Source: Candidatus Poseidoniales archaeon (GTDB taxonomy: Archaea; Thermoplasmatota; Poseidoniia; Poseidoniales; Poseidoniaceae). Taken from it: 60,347 nucleotides of DNA. The notes beneath the pieces were generated by a model that saw nothing but the letters and a program-made list of their open reading frames with translations, was not told the DNA's origin and did no database searches. The DNA lies in assembly GCA_003602475.1 (NCBI GenBank), contig QQSC01000004.1:9691-70037 (forward strand), written 5' to 3'. This document shows positions 9,489-21,200 of this stretch, piece by piece (within the stretch, counting starts at the first letter, position 1; every line of letters begins with the position of its first letter). The translations under genes and the position numbers were made by a program.

Positions 9489-10421
9489 TCAAATGTCCAA
9501 CTCAATGTTGAGGTTCTGAATCAATTCCTTGTATCGGTTGCGGATGGTCACTTCGGTGACGCCGGCCACTTCAGCAACTTCTCGCTGAGTGCGCCGCTTA
9601 CCGCACAAGACGGAAGCGATGTAGATGATTGAAGCGGCTATGCCCGTGGGGCCACGCCCACTGGTCAATTCCTTCTCTTGGGCGGCCTTGATGAGTTCGT
9701 AGGCCTTGGCCTCAACATCGGCGTCCAATCCCAAACCAGAGCAAAATCTGGAGATGTAATCTTCTGGACCGGTGGGCATGATCTTCATCTTCAATTCGCG
9801 AACCATGAACCGGTACGTTCGACCAATCTCTTTGCGTCCAGTTCTGGAGGCCTGTCCGATTTCGTCAAGCGTCCTTGGGACGCCACATTGTCGGCAAGCA
9901 GCGTACAACGATGCTGCAGCGACGCCTTCAATGGAGCGGCCACGGATCAAACGCTTGTCAACGGCCTTTTTGTAATTCACAGCTGCCGCCTCACGGACGG
10001 ACTTGGGCAATTCCAATCGGCTGGCCATTCGGTCCAACTCGGCAAGTGCCATGGCAAGGTTTCGCTCGGTTGCGTTGCTGACACGGCTTCGCTTCTGCCA
10101 CTTTCGCATTCGATAGAATTGTGAGCGGTATCGAGAATTGATGGTTTTCCCGGAGTAGTCCTTGTTTTGCCAGTCGATATCGGTGGACAACCCTTTGTCG
10201 TGGAGCATCACGGTCATTGGTGCACCCGTTCGAGCCCGTTGGTCGCCTTGTTCTGGAGAAAACACACGCCATTCTGCACCTTGGTCGATCACGTTGTCTT
10301 CCAACACGAGCCCACAATCGTCGCAAACGACCTCTCCGCGGGTCTCGTCACGGGTCAAACTTCGGCTACCGCAGTCGCTGCACTTCACAATGTCTTCCAC
10401 TTGTTGGTCACTCATTTCCAT
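9489..10421 (-). CDS. tfb: transcription initiation factor TFB (TFIIB homologue)
   Basis: Zn ribbon [34 protein letters not shown]-finger region; two cyclin-like repeats; alternative start at 10415 (MSDQQ). Confidence 0.97.
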   Translation of the reverse strand: MEMSDQQVEDIVKCSDCGSRSLTRDETRGEVVCDDCGLVLEDNVIDQGAEWRVFSPEQGDQRARTGAPMTVMLHDKGLSTDIDWQNKDYSGKTINSRYRSQFYRMRKWQKRSRVSNATERNLAMALAELDRMASRLELPKSVREAAAVNYKKAVDKRLIRGRSIEGVAAASLYAACRQCGVPRTLDEIGQASRTGRKEIGRTYRFMVRELKMKIMPTGPEDYISRFCSGLGLDADVEAKAYELIKAAQEKELTSGRGPTGIAASIIYIASVLCGKRRTQREVAEVAGVTEVTIRNRYKELIQNLNIELDI

Positions 10422-10429
10422 CTCTCCAG

Positions 10430-10457
10430 TTTACACTCTTTGTGTAAATGTATATAT
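10430..10457 (-). promoter_or_regulatory. candidate tfb promoter: TATA-like element plus perfect inverted repeat
   Basis: On the + strand TTTACAC-TCTTT-GTGTAAA (10430-10448) followed by ATGTATATAT; lies 9-36 bp upstream of the tfb start. Confidence 0.55.
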
Positions 10458-10626
10458 CCCTTAGGGGGTTGTAATTTAAACCCTTCGCCCTCAAATGACG
10501 CACGCTTCAACGGCTCAGTCACCCTTTGAGCGGGGTTTTGTGTTGTTGCCTCCCGGAGTGACCTTCACGGTACCGTCCCGAACCGGTTATGAACATCTGA
10601 CCCGTGATTTGGTTTGAGGGGGACAC

Positions 10627-12615
10627 ATGCGAACCAACTGGCCACCGACGAACATCGCTCTCACCCCCGGTAAGCGGGTCCTCTTTTTGACCAAAGACAT
10701 GGAGCTCATCAAGCAACAGCTCTACAACGGGTTAAATCTGCGAATGGAGGATTTAACGGTTGAAGACCTCCTTGATGACATCAACACGGACGTGATGACG
10801 CCCGCTTGGGTTTGCTTTGATCACGACCCTGCTGAAATCGCCAAAAACGCCTACGCCGGCTTGATTCATAACGGTCTTCGCGTGTTCCGCGAAAACGCCC
10901 TGAAGGACGGGAATTTCGAAGTGATCGTCTCCGGTCAACGCAAAGGCACCGGATCGAGTCGAGAAACGGCTGCTCAATGCGAACGTTGGGCCGGCATCAA
11001 CATTGTGATTGCGGCTTCGTTTGCCCCAATCCATGAGCGCAACAATGTCAACCTCGGCCAGTTGATGGGCAGCCATGCCATGTTGGAACGGTTGCAAAAC
11101 GGTGAATCGATTGCCCTTGAGGAATTCACGGGGCAGTACGATCCGGTGACCTCATTGATTCTCGAAAAAGGTGGGTTGTTTCCGTTTGCAAAAGCCTTGA
11201 AGGCAGAAGAACTCACCCTCCCACCGTTGAACACACCGCCTCGGCCCATGACGATGGCCGAGCACATCATCAGTCGGAATTTGGTGAGCCAATCCGAAGG
11301 ACAATGCGTCAAACCGGGAGACCCAGTCATCGCAGAAGTGCAAGGTGGATATTCTCACGAGTTCACCACCGCCCAGGTTCACACCTTCCTCCAAGAAGAA
11401 TATGGAGACGATTACACCTTACCAAACCCGCCCAAATTCGCCGTGTTTGAAGACCATCTCTTGTACGCGCACCACAATCCAAAATTCGTCCCGTTCATGG
11501 ACAAGGTGCAAACTCTTCGGGACCTGCAGGTTGCCTTTCAGCGCCACACCGGCGTGCGGGACTATTCTGCCGTGGACGGGGTTTCCCCCGGGATTTGCCA
11601 CCAAGTCGCCCGAGAGGAATTTATTGAGGTGGGTGATTTCATTCAAGCCACGGATTCTCACACTTGCATGGGCGGCGCCTCAAACGCCCTCACGTGGGGG
11701 GTTGGTGCGACCGAATACGCCAACCTCGTCAGTGCTGGATTCACGTTTGTCAAGGTTCCCGAATCCATCCGTTTCCAACTGGTGGGAGAACTGCATCATG
11801 GTTGCACCGCCAAGGACATCATTTTGGCTATTTTAGCCGATCACGCTCGCGAAGAACTGACCCTTAACCGAAGCATGGAGTTCGGCGGCCCAGGCCTTCA
11901 ATCCCTCTCGATTGATGAGCGGGCGACCCTGTGCAACATGGCCACAGAGTGCTCGGGTCGGACAGGGATTTGTGAGGCGGATGATGCACTCATCTCCTGG
12001 ATGTTGACATCTCAACCCCATCTGGAAGAGGCGTCCCTTCGTGCTCGTGCAGTGGCCCCCGACGAAGGGGCGACGTACCACGGCGGGGTGCACGTCATCG
12101 ACCTGTCCTCCATCGTCCCCATGGTGGCGCATCCCGGTGACCCCGACCAGGGGATTCCAAGCGACCCCACAAACGGTGCAAACGTCAGCGACATCGGCAA
12201 CGTGTCCGTCAACATAGCGTACGGCGGCTCTTGCACCGCAGGCAAGGAGGACGACATCGCCTACTATGCTGAGGTGTGCTTGGCGGCCAACGCCGCCGGA
12301 CTCACCGTCATGGACGGGGTTGATTTCTACATCCAGTACGGCTCTGGGACGGTCAAGGACTTCGCCGTGGCTCAGGGCTGGCATCGTCTGTTTGAACAGG
12401 TGGGTGTGAAGCTCATCGACCCGGGTTGTGGAGCGTGCATTGGTGCTGGGCCCGGCGTGTCCATCACACCCGACCAAGTCACCGTGTCGGCCATCAACCG
12501 AAATTTCCAGGGCCGCTCCGGTCCTGGGAAGTTGTACCTCGCCAGCCCCCTCACGGTGGCGGCGTCGGCCTTCACGGGACAGATCACATCGTGGCGGCCC
12601 GACCTGTTCGCTTGA
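10627..12615 (+). CDS. aconitase/isopropylmalate dehydratase superfamily protein with N-terminal swivel domain
   Basis: N-terminal LeuD-like GQRKGTGSSRETAAQ...SFAPIHERNNVNLG; C-terminal LeuC-like DSHTCMGG, GSCTAGKEDD and CGACIGAGPG (Fe-S cysteines). Confidence 0.9.
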   Translation: MRTNWPPTNIALTPGKRVLFLTKDMELIKQQLYNGLNLRMEDLTVEDLLDDINTDVMTPAWVCFDHDPAEIAKNAYAGLIHNGLRVFRENALKDGNFEVIVSGQRKGTGSSRETAAQCERWAGINIVIAASFAPIHERNNVNLGQLMGSHAMLERLQNGESIALEEFTGQYDPVTSLILEKGGLFPFAKALKAEELTLPPLNTPPRPMTMAEHIISRNLVSQSEGQCVKPGDPVIAEVQGGYSHEFTTAQVHTFLQEEYGDDYTLPNPPKFAVFEDHLLYAHHNPKFVPFMDKVQTLRDLQVAFQRHTGVRDYSAVDGVSPGICHQVAREEFIEVGDFIQATDSHTCMGGASNALTWGVGATEYANLVSAGFTFVKVPESIRFQLVGELHHGCTAKDIILAILADHAREELTLNRSMEFGGPGLQSLSIDERATLCNMATECSGRTGICEADDALISWMLTSQPHLEEASLRARAVAPDEGATYHGGVHVIDLSSIVPMVAHPGDPDQGIPSDPTNGANVSDIGNVSVNIAYGGSCTAGKEDDIAYYAEVCLAANAAGLTVMDGVDFYIQYGSGTVKDFAVAQGWHRLFEQVGVKLIDPGCGACIGAGPGVSITPDQVTVSAINRNFQGRSGPGKLYLASPLTVAASAFTGQITSWRPDLFA

Positions 12616-12755
12616 TGCATGCCGCTCTTGGCCTCAGTTTCCGGTGCCTTCCACCAAGGTGAACGGAGGAGATTATGAACCCTCAAACGGGAGGGGAGGC
12701 CAACTGTTGGCCCGACATCATTGGGATGGAGGAGGACCGGTGGGGGGATTGACGC

Positions 12756-14813
12756 ATGGCGGGTACCGCAGAACGAATGGCACAGAATCAGAAACAAGTT
12801 TCAATTTCTGAGTTTTTTGAGAAGAACAAGCATTTTCTTGGTTTTGATTCCCTCACACGATCGCTCATCACCGCCGTCAAAGAAGCCGTTGACAATTCCC
12901 TCGATGCATGCGAGGAAGGGCGCATTCTTCCCGACATCACCGTCCAATTAACCAAAGTTGACGACAAGAAAAACATCATCGAATTGCGAACCGAAGACAA
13001 CGGGCCCGGCATTCCAAAAGCCAGCATAGAGAAGGTGTTTGGTCAGTTGTTGTTCGGTTCACGTTTCCATGCCATTCGCCAATCACGCGGCCAACAAGGT
13101 ATCGGAATCACCGGCGTGGTGATGTACAGTCAATTGACCACGGGGAGCAAAACCCACGTGCGTTCAAAAATCGCCACCGAAGCCTCGGCTGCCGTGGTCG
13201 ACATTGGACTTGATACTCGAAAAAACAAGGCCACGAAACAAAACGAGGGGCGCGAAATTTGGGAATTGCCAGATGGCACCTTCAAAGAGCACGGTGTGGA
13301 AATCACCACTCGAATGAAGGGAAAGTATCAGCGAGGGCGCCAAAGCGTGTTCCAATACCTCAGGATGACCAGCATCGTCAACCCGCACGCTTCAATCACG
13401 TTCATTGACCCGGACGGTGAAGTGCATCAGTGGTTGCGCGTAACGGACCGCTTGCCACGCAAAGTGGAAGGCATCAAACCACACCCTCACGGTATCCATC
13501 TGGGTCAACTCCAGCGCATGTGCACTGAATCCACCGATTCACGGATGACGGTGTTTCTCAGGAACAATTTTTCTGGCGTTTCAAGTCGAGCTTCCAAAGA
13601 ACTCCTTGCAGCGGCTGAAATCCAAGAGAAAGCAAAGCCGAAAAGCCTCAAACCGGACCACATTCGGGCCCTCATCGAAGTGTTTCAGGGCGAACGGCTC
13701 CTGAACGGTAAGCCGGTTAAACTTCTCAACCCGCCCACCAACTGTCTTTCTCCAATACAAGAATTGCTCATCAAGAAAGGGTTGTCTAAAACCATCGATT
13801 CTCGCTTCGTAACCACGATGACCCGCGCACCTTCCGTAACACAAGGCAACCCGTTTCAAGTCGAAGTGGGCATCATCTTTGGCGACGGAATGGCTGCAGA
13901 CAAGCCCGTTGAGGTTCTTCGGTTTGCCAACCGTGTCCCCTTGATGTATCAACAGGGTGGATGCCTGTTGACCAAGTCCATTGAATCGGTGGATTGGCGG
14001 CAGTACGGCCTCGATCAATCCGGCGGTCGCGGCGTTCCGAAGGGCCCAGCCGCAATCTTGGTTCACTTGGCCAGCACCAACGTTCAATTCACATCGGAAG
14101 CCAAGGAGGCCCTTGCTGACAACGAAGAGGTCATGGATGAAACGCGAAAGGCCATGCTTGAAATCGGCCGCGGGTTGAGGAAGCACCTCGAAAAGAAGAA
14201 AAAGATGGCGAAAACCCGTGAAAAATTCGAACTTGTCAACGACATCATTCCTGCCATTGCAGAAAAATCTGCTTCCATCCTTGGCCGTCCAGTTCCGGAC
14301 TTGGCTGGCTCCATCACAAAAATCATGGGGGCCGTGATTGCTGAATCTGAGACGGTGTGGAACAAGAAGACCAAACAAACCGATGTCTCCATCACACTGT
14401 TCAACTACACTTCTCGCGCCCGAGCCTACACCCTGTTGGCGCGCTGGCCGGAAGAAAACGGAGCCGGTATGGTCAACAACACCATGGGGGGAAGGAAGGA
14501 AGCCACCGGTGTTTGGGCCTGGAAATTGGAAACTCTTGAACCCGGTCAAACCGTGACCATAGCGTATCAGTTAAGCGGTCTTGAACGTGGGGATTGGACC
14601 GATACCGATGTGTTTTATCGGGGCAGTGCCGATGTGATCGGCGCATCAAAGATGGATGAGAAATTGCTCGAAGACATTCGGAGACGGGAATCGGTTGATG
14701 ACCATGACGATGAGGACGGCGGCGAAGAAGCGGACGTTGAACCTCCTGCTGAGCCGCCCACGCCCGTCAAACCGGGGCAACAGACGCTGATGGGATACGG
14801 AGGGGATGAGTGA
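12756..14813 (+). CDS. top6B: DNA topoisomerase VI subunit B
   Basis: GHKL ATPase motifs EAVDNSLDACEEG, EDNGPGIP, FGQLLFGSRFH, SRGQQGIGITG; followed by subunit A. Confidence 0.97.
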   Translation: MAGTAERMAQNQKQVSISEFFEKNKHFLGFDSLTRSLITAVKEAVDNSLDACEEGRILPDITVQLTKVDDKKNIIELRTEDNGPGIPKASIEKVFGQLLFGSRFHAIRQSRGQQGIGITGVVMYSQLTTGSKTHVRSKIATEASAAVVDIGLDTRKNKATKQNEGREIWELPDGTFKEHGVEITTRMKGKYQRGRQSVFQYLRMTSIVNPHASITFIDPDGEVHQWLRVTDRLPRKVEGIKPHPHGIHLGQLQRMCTESTDSRMTVFLRNNFSGVSSRASKELLAAAEIQEKAKPKSLKPDHIRALIEVFQGERLLNGKPVKLLNPPTNCLSPIQELLIKKGLSKTIDSRFVTTMTRAPSVTQGNPFQVEVGIIFGDGMAADKPVEVLRFANRVPLMYQQGGCLLTKSIESVDWRQYGLDQSGGRGVPKGPAAILVHLASTNVQFTSEAKEALADNEEVMDETRKAMLEIGRGLRKHLEKKKKMAKTREKFELVNDIIPAIAEKSASILGRPVPDLAGSITKIMGAVIAESETVWNKKTKQTDVSITLFNYTSRARAYTLLARWPEENGAGMVNNTMGGRKEATGVWAWKLETLEPGQTVTIAYQLSGLERGDWTDTDVFYRGSADVIGASKMDEKLLEDIRRRESVDDHDDEDGGEEADVEPPAEPPTPVKPGQQTLMGYGGDE

Positions 14814-15910
14814 TGGTACAGGGACACACCAAAGAAGACACCAAAGATGCGCTGCACGATGTGGTTACAGAAATGTACGACAAAATCGTGAAGGGTGAAG
14901 CGCCAACCATGACCCTGCCCGTGAGGACAAAGAACAACATCGGCTTTGATGAACGGTTGGGCGTCTACAAGTACGGCCAGAAAAGATCGGTCCGTGACGC
15001 CACGAGTTTGGGCTCTGCCAAGCAATTGCTGAGAGCCCTCTACGTTGTGGAGTTCATCGAGGGGATGATCAATGAAGGAAAATCGTCCACATTGAGAGAA
15101 ATGTACTACATTTCCGAGAGTTGGGGTCTTGGAAAATTCTCAACCCAGAATGAATCCAACAACCTCGCAGAGGACCTCGAAGTGGTGACAAAATGCATGC
15201 GTGAAGACTTCAAACTTCGACCTGAGGAAGACGGAGCACGCATGATTGGCAACCTGACGTTGCAAGAACGCAATCGCCGAGGTGAATGGATGCGAATCAA
15301 CGCTCGTGACGATGTTGGTGATTCCGGCTACGGCGTTCCTTACAACGTTGAAGAAGAAAAAATCGAATTGTTGGAACACGACATCAACTTCCTCATGGCC
15401 ATCGAGACAGGTGGTATGTTTGATCGGCTCATCGAAAACGGCTTTGACGAAACCTACGGCTGCGGCTTGATTCACCTCAAAGGACAACCTGCTCGGTCAA
15501 CCCGACGAATCATCAAACGAATGAGTGAAGAGTGGGACCTGCCGGTCGTCGTGTTCCTCGACGGCGATCCGTGGTCGTTCCGTATCTTCGCCTCCATCGC
15601 CTATGGTGCCATCAAAACAGCTCACATCTCCGAATACCTCGCTACACCATCGGCCACGTATCTGGGCATCACAGCTGATGACATCGTGGCCTACGACCTG
15701 CCTGCGGATGACCTGTCGTCCAAGGATGAAGAGGCCCTCAAGGCGGAACTTTCCGACCCACGGTTCGCAACGTCTTGGTGGCAAGACCAAATCAACACGA
15801 TGTTGGAACTTGGTAAGAAGGCTGAACAGCAATCCCTGGCCAAATACGGGTTGGATTTCGTCACCGACACCTATCTCCCGGAGAAACTTGGCGAGTTGGG
15901 CTTGGCCTAA
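14810..15910 (+). CDS. top6A: DNA topoisomerase VI subunit A
   Basis: STLREMYYISESW catalytic Tyr region; VVVFLDGDPWSFRIFASI Toprim DxD. Confidence 0.97.
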   Translation: MMVQGHTKEDTKDALHDVVTEMYDKIVKGEAPTMTLPVRTKNNIGFDERLGVYKYGQKRSVRDATSLGSAKQLLRALYVVEFIEGMINEGKSSTLREMYYISESWGLGKFSTQNESNNLAEDLEVVTKCMREDFKLRPEEDGARMIGNLTLQERNRRGEWMRINARDDVGDSGYGVPYNVEEEKIELLEHDINFLMAIETGGMFDRLIENGFDETYGCGLIHLKGQPARSTRRIIKRMSEEWDLPVVVFLDGDPWSFRIFASIAYGAIKTAHISEYLATPSATYLGITADDIVAYDLPADDLSSKDEEALKAELSDPRFATSWWQDQINTMLELGKKAEQQSLAKYGLDFVTDTYLPEKLGELGLA

Positions 15911-15955
15911 GGCTTGGAGCGACCCTTATTGAGGAAGACGGGTTGGTTCACGACA

Positions 15956-17002
15956 ATGCAGCCAGCACCTTCCGCCAAAAGGTCCCCCTGGGCGTTGAGA
16001 ACGACCCTGGTTTGTGCTGCTGTGCTGCTCATTGGTTTGATGATGATCTCCAGTCAAGCCGACGCCGTGTTCGCTGAATTCGACCCCAGAGAAACCCATG
16101 AATTTGAGGTTGAAGGAGAGGGCACGTTCGTGGTTGATGAATCGCTTGAAGACACGTGTTACCGGTTTTATCAGCACGAAGACAACAACAGCATGTCCGT
16201 GGAACTGCATCGGGTTGAAGGGTTCGCCCTTGTTGAAACCCCTCTTGAGCGCAACAGTTGCAATCTTGACTGGCAGCCGATGGCGGCAGACGGCTCGTTG
16301 TTTGTCCAGCATGCTTCGTGGACGTTGAACGAATCGGGAGATTATGCGCTGGTTGTAGCGTGCGATGAAGCGTGCGGAGACGATCGCGGGTGGCTGGTTT
16401 CTGTGGACCGCATGCAAGACAACATGTTTGCCAACACCTCGCTGGTCGTGGGCTCATTGATGTGCTGTTTTGGTCTGTTTTCTTCCCCCATCGCTCTTAT
16501 TTTCTACTTCACATCAAAACCCAAACGGACTCCAAAGGTCATGATGGTCAACGCCAACGGACAGTTGATCCCCGTCACTGACCTTACCCCTGAACAATCT
16601 GCTCTGGTGGACGGTCAATTGGAACAACAGAGCCGACAGGAGTCCGTGGCCCCCCCGTTCGCTGACACAGCAGAATCGGCTCCCACCGACACCTTCGTCG
16701 ATGGACTTCCCGACGTTGCTGCTGGTCAAATGCTCACGACGGAGCAGGTGTTTGCCCTGATGAATGGTGATGTTAACGGGGCAAAGGAGCACGCTAAAAC
16801 CCAACGGAATCAAATCAACAGCGCAGAAGACGCGATCAAGGAGGCGGCCAACGCTGCTGCCATCGCTTCGTGGGACGAAGGTGTGGACTTGGCAAGGAAC
16901 GAACACGAGACGGTAGCGCGGCCACCGAGCCCAAAATCCGCTGAAACTCAACCTTCGACGCCGTCCAACAAAGAGTTCTGGAAAGATTGGGACGAACAGT
17001 GA
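15956..17002 (+). CDS. secreted/membrane protein of unknown function
   Basis: Signal-like N-terminus, second TM near residue 180, low-complexity C-terminus. Confidence 0.6.
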   Translation: MQPAPSAKRSPWALRTTLVCAAVLLIGLMMISSQADAVFAEFDPRETHEFEVEGEGTFVVDESLEDTCYRFYQHEDNNSMSVELHRVEGFALVETPLERNSCNLDWQPMAADGSLFVQHASWTLNESGDYALVVACDEACGDDRGWLVSVDRMQDNMFANTSLVVGSLMCCFGLFSSPIALIFYFTSKPKRTPKVMMVNANGQLIPVTDLTPEQSALVDGQLEQQSRQESVAPPFADTAESAPTDTFVDGLPDVAAGQMLTTEQVFALMNGDVNGAKEHAKTQRNQINSAEDAIKEAANAAAIASWDEGVDLARNEHETVARPPSPKSAETQPSTPSNKEFWKDWDEQ

Positions 17003-17056
17003 GTTGGACGATGGCTTCATAGAGGGCCCGTCACTACACAACCACAGGTTGAGAAG

Positions 17057-17800
17057 ATGTTGGACCTCGACAAGGCCCTTTATTTGTTGCAAAACAAGGT
17101 AAGGCGTAACATTCTCGAACGCCTGATTCGAGAGCCGCATTACCCCATGCAACTGGCGGAATTGATTGGGGTAAGCCAAACCGCTATTGTCAAACACCTC
17201 AAGGAACTTGAATCGGGTCACATGGTGTCAAAGACGAAAGTAGCCTCCGACAAAGGAGGGCCCCCTCGCACCATCTATTCGGTTGACCGAGCCTTTTCAA
17301 TTCAAATCGACCTCGGTCCTGATTTGTTTCGCTGCGAACAACGTCGACTGCCAGCTGCCAGCCCCGTTCGGTTGGCACCTCACCTGCCTGAACAGACACG
17401 AAGCGTGGCCGAGGCCTTGGGCGGGCGAAGAAAGATTGCCGTAGGAGAGGGGCTTGACCACCTTCGGACCCTTGCTGAAGCCCTGGATGCATTGGACGCT
17501 CAGCGCGATGCCATTGTTGCGTTGCATCAACATGTCCGCCAGCGCGTATCGGCAGGTGTTGAAGCGGACTTCAATCGCTACGAGGACCGGAGCATCATTC
17601 AATCCATCGTTGAATCCAACGGGGCAAGGTTGGACATCAACGAATTGCTCAGAAGGGAACTCGGGGGTACACAGGACCTGCACACCATGGTTGAGACCCT
17701 CAGCCTCCAACTTGAGCGCCAATTGGCCAAGCGAGCCGGACACATTGTTGCTGCACCCCTCAACACCGATCTGAGGTACTTTCTGGGCCTAAGCAAGTGA
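17057..17800 (+). CDS. ArsR-like winged-helix transcriptional regulator
   Basis: NKVRRNILERLIREPHYPMQLAELIGVSQTAIVKHLKELESGHMVSKTK. Confidence 0.8.
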   Translation: MLDLDKALYLLQNKVRRNILERLIREPHYPMQLAELIGVSQTAIVKHLKELESGHMVSKTKVASDKGGPPRTIYSVDRAFSIQIDLGPDLFRCEQRRLPAASPVRLAPHLPEQTRSVAEALGGRRKIAVGEGLDHLRTLAEALDALDAQRDAIVALHQHVRQRVSAGVEADFNRYEDRSIIQSIVESNGARLDINELLRRELGGTQDLHTMVETLSLQLERQLAKRAGHIVAAPLNTDLRYFLGLSK

Positions 17801-17827
17801 ACTCCGGGTGGTTTGTTGACCCAACGG

Positions 17828-18253
17828 TCATTCAAGTGACCCGTCAAACACCATGTTTTCATCTTTGAAGGCTTTGAATTCAAGGTGATTTCCAGACGGG
17901 TCGCAAATGAACATCGTGGCTTGTGATCCGGGCCGGCCCGCATACCTCGTGTAAGGTCCCAAGGCAAACGGTTGTCCGGCACTCTCCCATTCTTTACGAA
18001 GGTCGTGCCAGTCATCCCATGCCAGCACGAGCCCGAAATGCATTGATGGAACGGCGTGGCCATCGACCGGGTTGGTGGCAAGAGTTGGCATGGCCTCGAC
18101 GAGATGGGCCACGATTTGATGACCTTGAAAGTTGAACACGCAAGAGTCGGGTTGTTCTCGACCAATCGAACAACCGAGGACATTCGTGTAGAAGGCCTTG
18201 GTTGCGAGCATGTCATTGACCGGAAAGGCCAGGTGAAAGGGGCGGAGGCCCAT
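17828..18253 (-). CDS. VOC/glyoxalase-fold protein
   Basis: PFHLAFPVNDMLATKAFYTNVLGCSIGRE...MFICDPSGNHLEFKAFKDE. Confidence 0.85.
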   Translation of the reverse strand: MGLRPFHLAFPVNDMLATKAFYTNVLGCSIGREQPDSCVFNFQGHQIVAHLVEAMPTLATNPVDGHAVPSMHFGLVLAWDDWHDLRKEWESAGQPFALGPYTRYAGRPGSQATMFICDPSGNHLEFKAFKDENMVFDGSLE

Positions 18254-18266
18254 CCCAACTCCTCGT

Positions 18267-21200
18267 TCAGAGTTCGTCTTCAGAGAGGACTGAAATCAAC
18301 GACGATTGCTCAGCAATGCGTTTGTTGACATCATCTCGTCGGCCTTTACCAACCAGATAAACAACGCCAAGAAGGGCCAGGGTCAAGACAATCACTGCAA
18401 ACGGCAGAGCAGTCTTACCAACGACCTCTGAGGCGGTGTCCAGGAAGGGGCTGTTCGATTCAAGAGCAGTGGTGATGGCCCGGACGTTGTCGCCTTCATC
18501 GGATTCAACGATTTCGTTCATGGGGTCAACAACAACATAGACGCCCTTGGACCCAGCAGAGACAGGGTACAGAAGATAAAGTTCGATTTCCTTGGACTCT
18601 TCTGACGCGTCTGGTGCCAGCAGAGCACCGACGACTTGGCGCATGACAACACGCTCTTCCTCGCAACCATTGGCACGGAGTTCTCTCTTGACTTCGGTGT
18701 CGTCCACGTCATCGTACTCGCAAAGAACAATTTCAATGTCGGTTGCGTGTACGTTCCCTGTGTTGGCAAGTTTGATGCCAATGCGGATGGTTGAGTCAAC
18801 TTCTCCACTGAATGAAGGTGGGGCAATGATTTCAACAATCTCAAGGTTTGGTGCGCGTAGGCGCAGAGTAACGATGAATTCGTTGGTGTCAAAGTCATCT
18901 CCATCCCATTCTGGGGAGTCGTCATGATCGCCGTCGTCATCCATGTTCCCATGCATGGAGGCCACCTTGAGACCCAAATTTCGAGTCACCAATTTGGCTT
19001 CAGGGCTGATGGAAACAGCTGCGACAACAGCATGGGTTTCGTAAGGAGCCATCTCTGGGAGCCGGTACTCCATGATGTCCGTGAGATGAACACACTCGTC
19101 CTCTGGGAAGGAGGAAGCGGTAGAGAGCATCTCAATGCACGGTTCTTCGAGAACGACGTCTGCACTGATTTGCTTGAGCATGAACCATTCAACGTTCCAT
19201 CCGGTCAGTTGATTCATGCCGGGCAACGTGTTCCACAACAGCGTGTCGCCGTCGATTTGAGCGGTGTGGTTGTTGAGGGTGGGAACATCAGGAACGTTTC
19301 CTTGGTTGGTGACGTTGAAGGCAAATCGGACAATGCGGCCGGGTGCTGATGTCTTCACGGAATTGTCAACCGTTGGGTCCATCGAAATTTGCATGTCGTG
19401 GAACTCGTTCACCACCACGGTGAGTGTCACTGCGTCACGCAAGCGAGTTTCACGGCCCGTAGCGTCGGGGTAAGCTTCCTCGGAGAAGGCCTGAAGCACC
19501 ACGGTGTAGGTTCCGGCTTCGACGCGTTGTGGGACGTTCATGAGGACATCGAAGCTTTGGTAGTTGTCAGGGGAGAGTTCCATGAGATTCTCACGTGGGA
19601 TTTGTAGATCCCAGATGACGTCCACTCCAAAGGCATCGGTCACACGAGCCAATCGGAAGTCAAACCGGTCAGGTCCGTTACCGTTGTTTGAAACGGTCAT
19701 GGGCAAGATCATCTGCTCGCCTGGGTTAACGCTCAGCGTTGTGCCCACATCGGGGTCAATGCTGGCGTCAAGTACGAACACGTGCTCGACCGTTGTGGAA
19801 AGAATCACAGAATCTGAAATTCGAGGGTACCCGTCCAAGTAAGCCTTGAGGGTGATCGCGGGACCAAGGCCAGCGGTAGCGTTTCTCGGTGCGCAAACTT
19901 CAACGGTTACTGTTTTTGTGATGGCATCGTCGCTGCCAGGAATGAGCCAGGCGATGGGGTCGCCCAGCCCGTCACCGACATCTTGAGAGCCTGCGGCGTT
20001 GGTGAAATCAACGTTAACAACCCAATTTTCTTCCTGCCAAGCATCGAGTGAGATGCCGTCAGGCTTGGCCTCGGGAGCACCAGGGGTGACAAAGACGAGG
20101 TCGCCGGAATCGAAGTTTTTGGTCACGTCCACGGGGTACGTTGCACAGTCGCCTGGTTGAACGATTTCGCTTCTGTCGTCAATGGAGAACTCAATGTTAC
20201 CAGTTGAACGGATTGAGACGAAAACTCCCAGTTCCAAGATGTCGTACGTGCCACTTTGGACGGATTTGATGGGTTCGCCTTCTGACCAACCCTTGACGTA
20301 GATCACGAACGCACCGGGGTCCTCTGAGGTCGGTACGCTGACTTCGAGGTTCTTCGTTGCAGATTGACCGGGGTCAAGTTCCACTCGGGTCGGGAAGTTC
20401 ACCTGCCAACCAAACGGCAAAAGCCATTCTTGTTGGCCTTCGAGGCTGCTTGGGTCCCAGAAGATGAACGCATCGTTGACGTTTCCAGTGTTGGTAATGG
20501 TGATTGAGAAGATGGCAGTTTGGCCCTGTTCCACGTCAGCCATGCTGTGCGAGGTGTCGAGGTTGATGCCGTGAACCACGTCCATGAGTGTTAGCGTCAC
20601 CAGTTCGTTTTGAATGGCGGGATCCTTGTAAGATTGGGCTGTTACTCGTATGTCGGCGAGTTCATCGCCGTTGGCCTGATAGATTGACGGGGCTTGAACG
20701 CGCATGTAGAAACGAACATTTTCTCCGCCTTCAAGGAAGATAGGGGTGTCAGGGAAAATGCTGGAGTGATTGGATGCAAAGTAGAGGTTCGCCGTCCAGT
20801 TGAGTGGGACGCCGGAGATGTTCACGCCGTACGTGTCTGCCACCAAATCGGAGGGCCCGGGGGTGGAGTTGTTCATCGTGAGGTTGTAGATGGTCTGCTG
20901 TCCTGGTTCAATCACGTGATAGAAGGTTTCACCCTCGTCAAACTCCACGTCAACTTGACCGGTTAGGACGTGAGAATAGCACACCGTGAACCGGTTGTTG
21001 TTGCCTTCCTCGTTGCATCGGTTGGTGTCGGACCAGGCCACGTGAGCCCCGCTACCGAGGTCATTGGCAAAGGCTGGCGGCATACCGATGCTGGGAGATC
21101 GGCCACTATTGGGTCCCAATTTATTGGAATTCCAAGACGTGATTGCAGATATTTCCCACGGGTCAAGAGCCGTAGCGCCGTCGCCGACTTCGTCGGTTTG

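Noticed and set aside
13581-14549. 322-aa minus-strand ORF inside top6B
   Set aside because: Shadow ORF antisense to an unambiguous topoisomerase VI B gene
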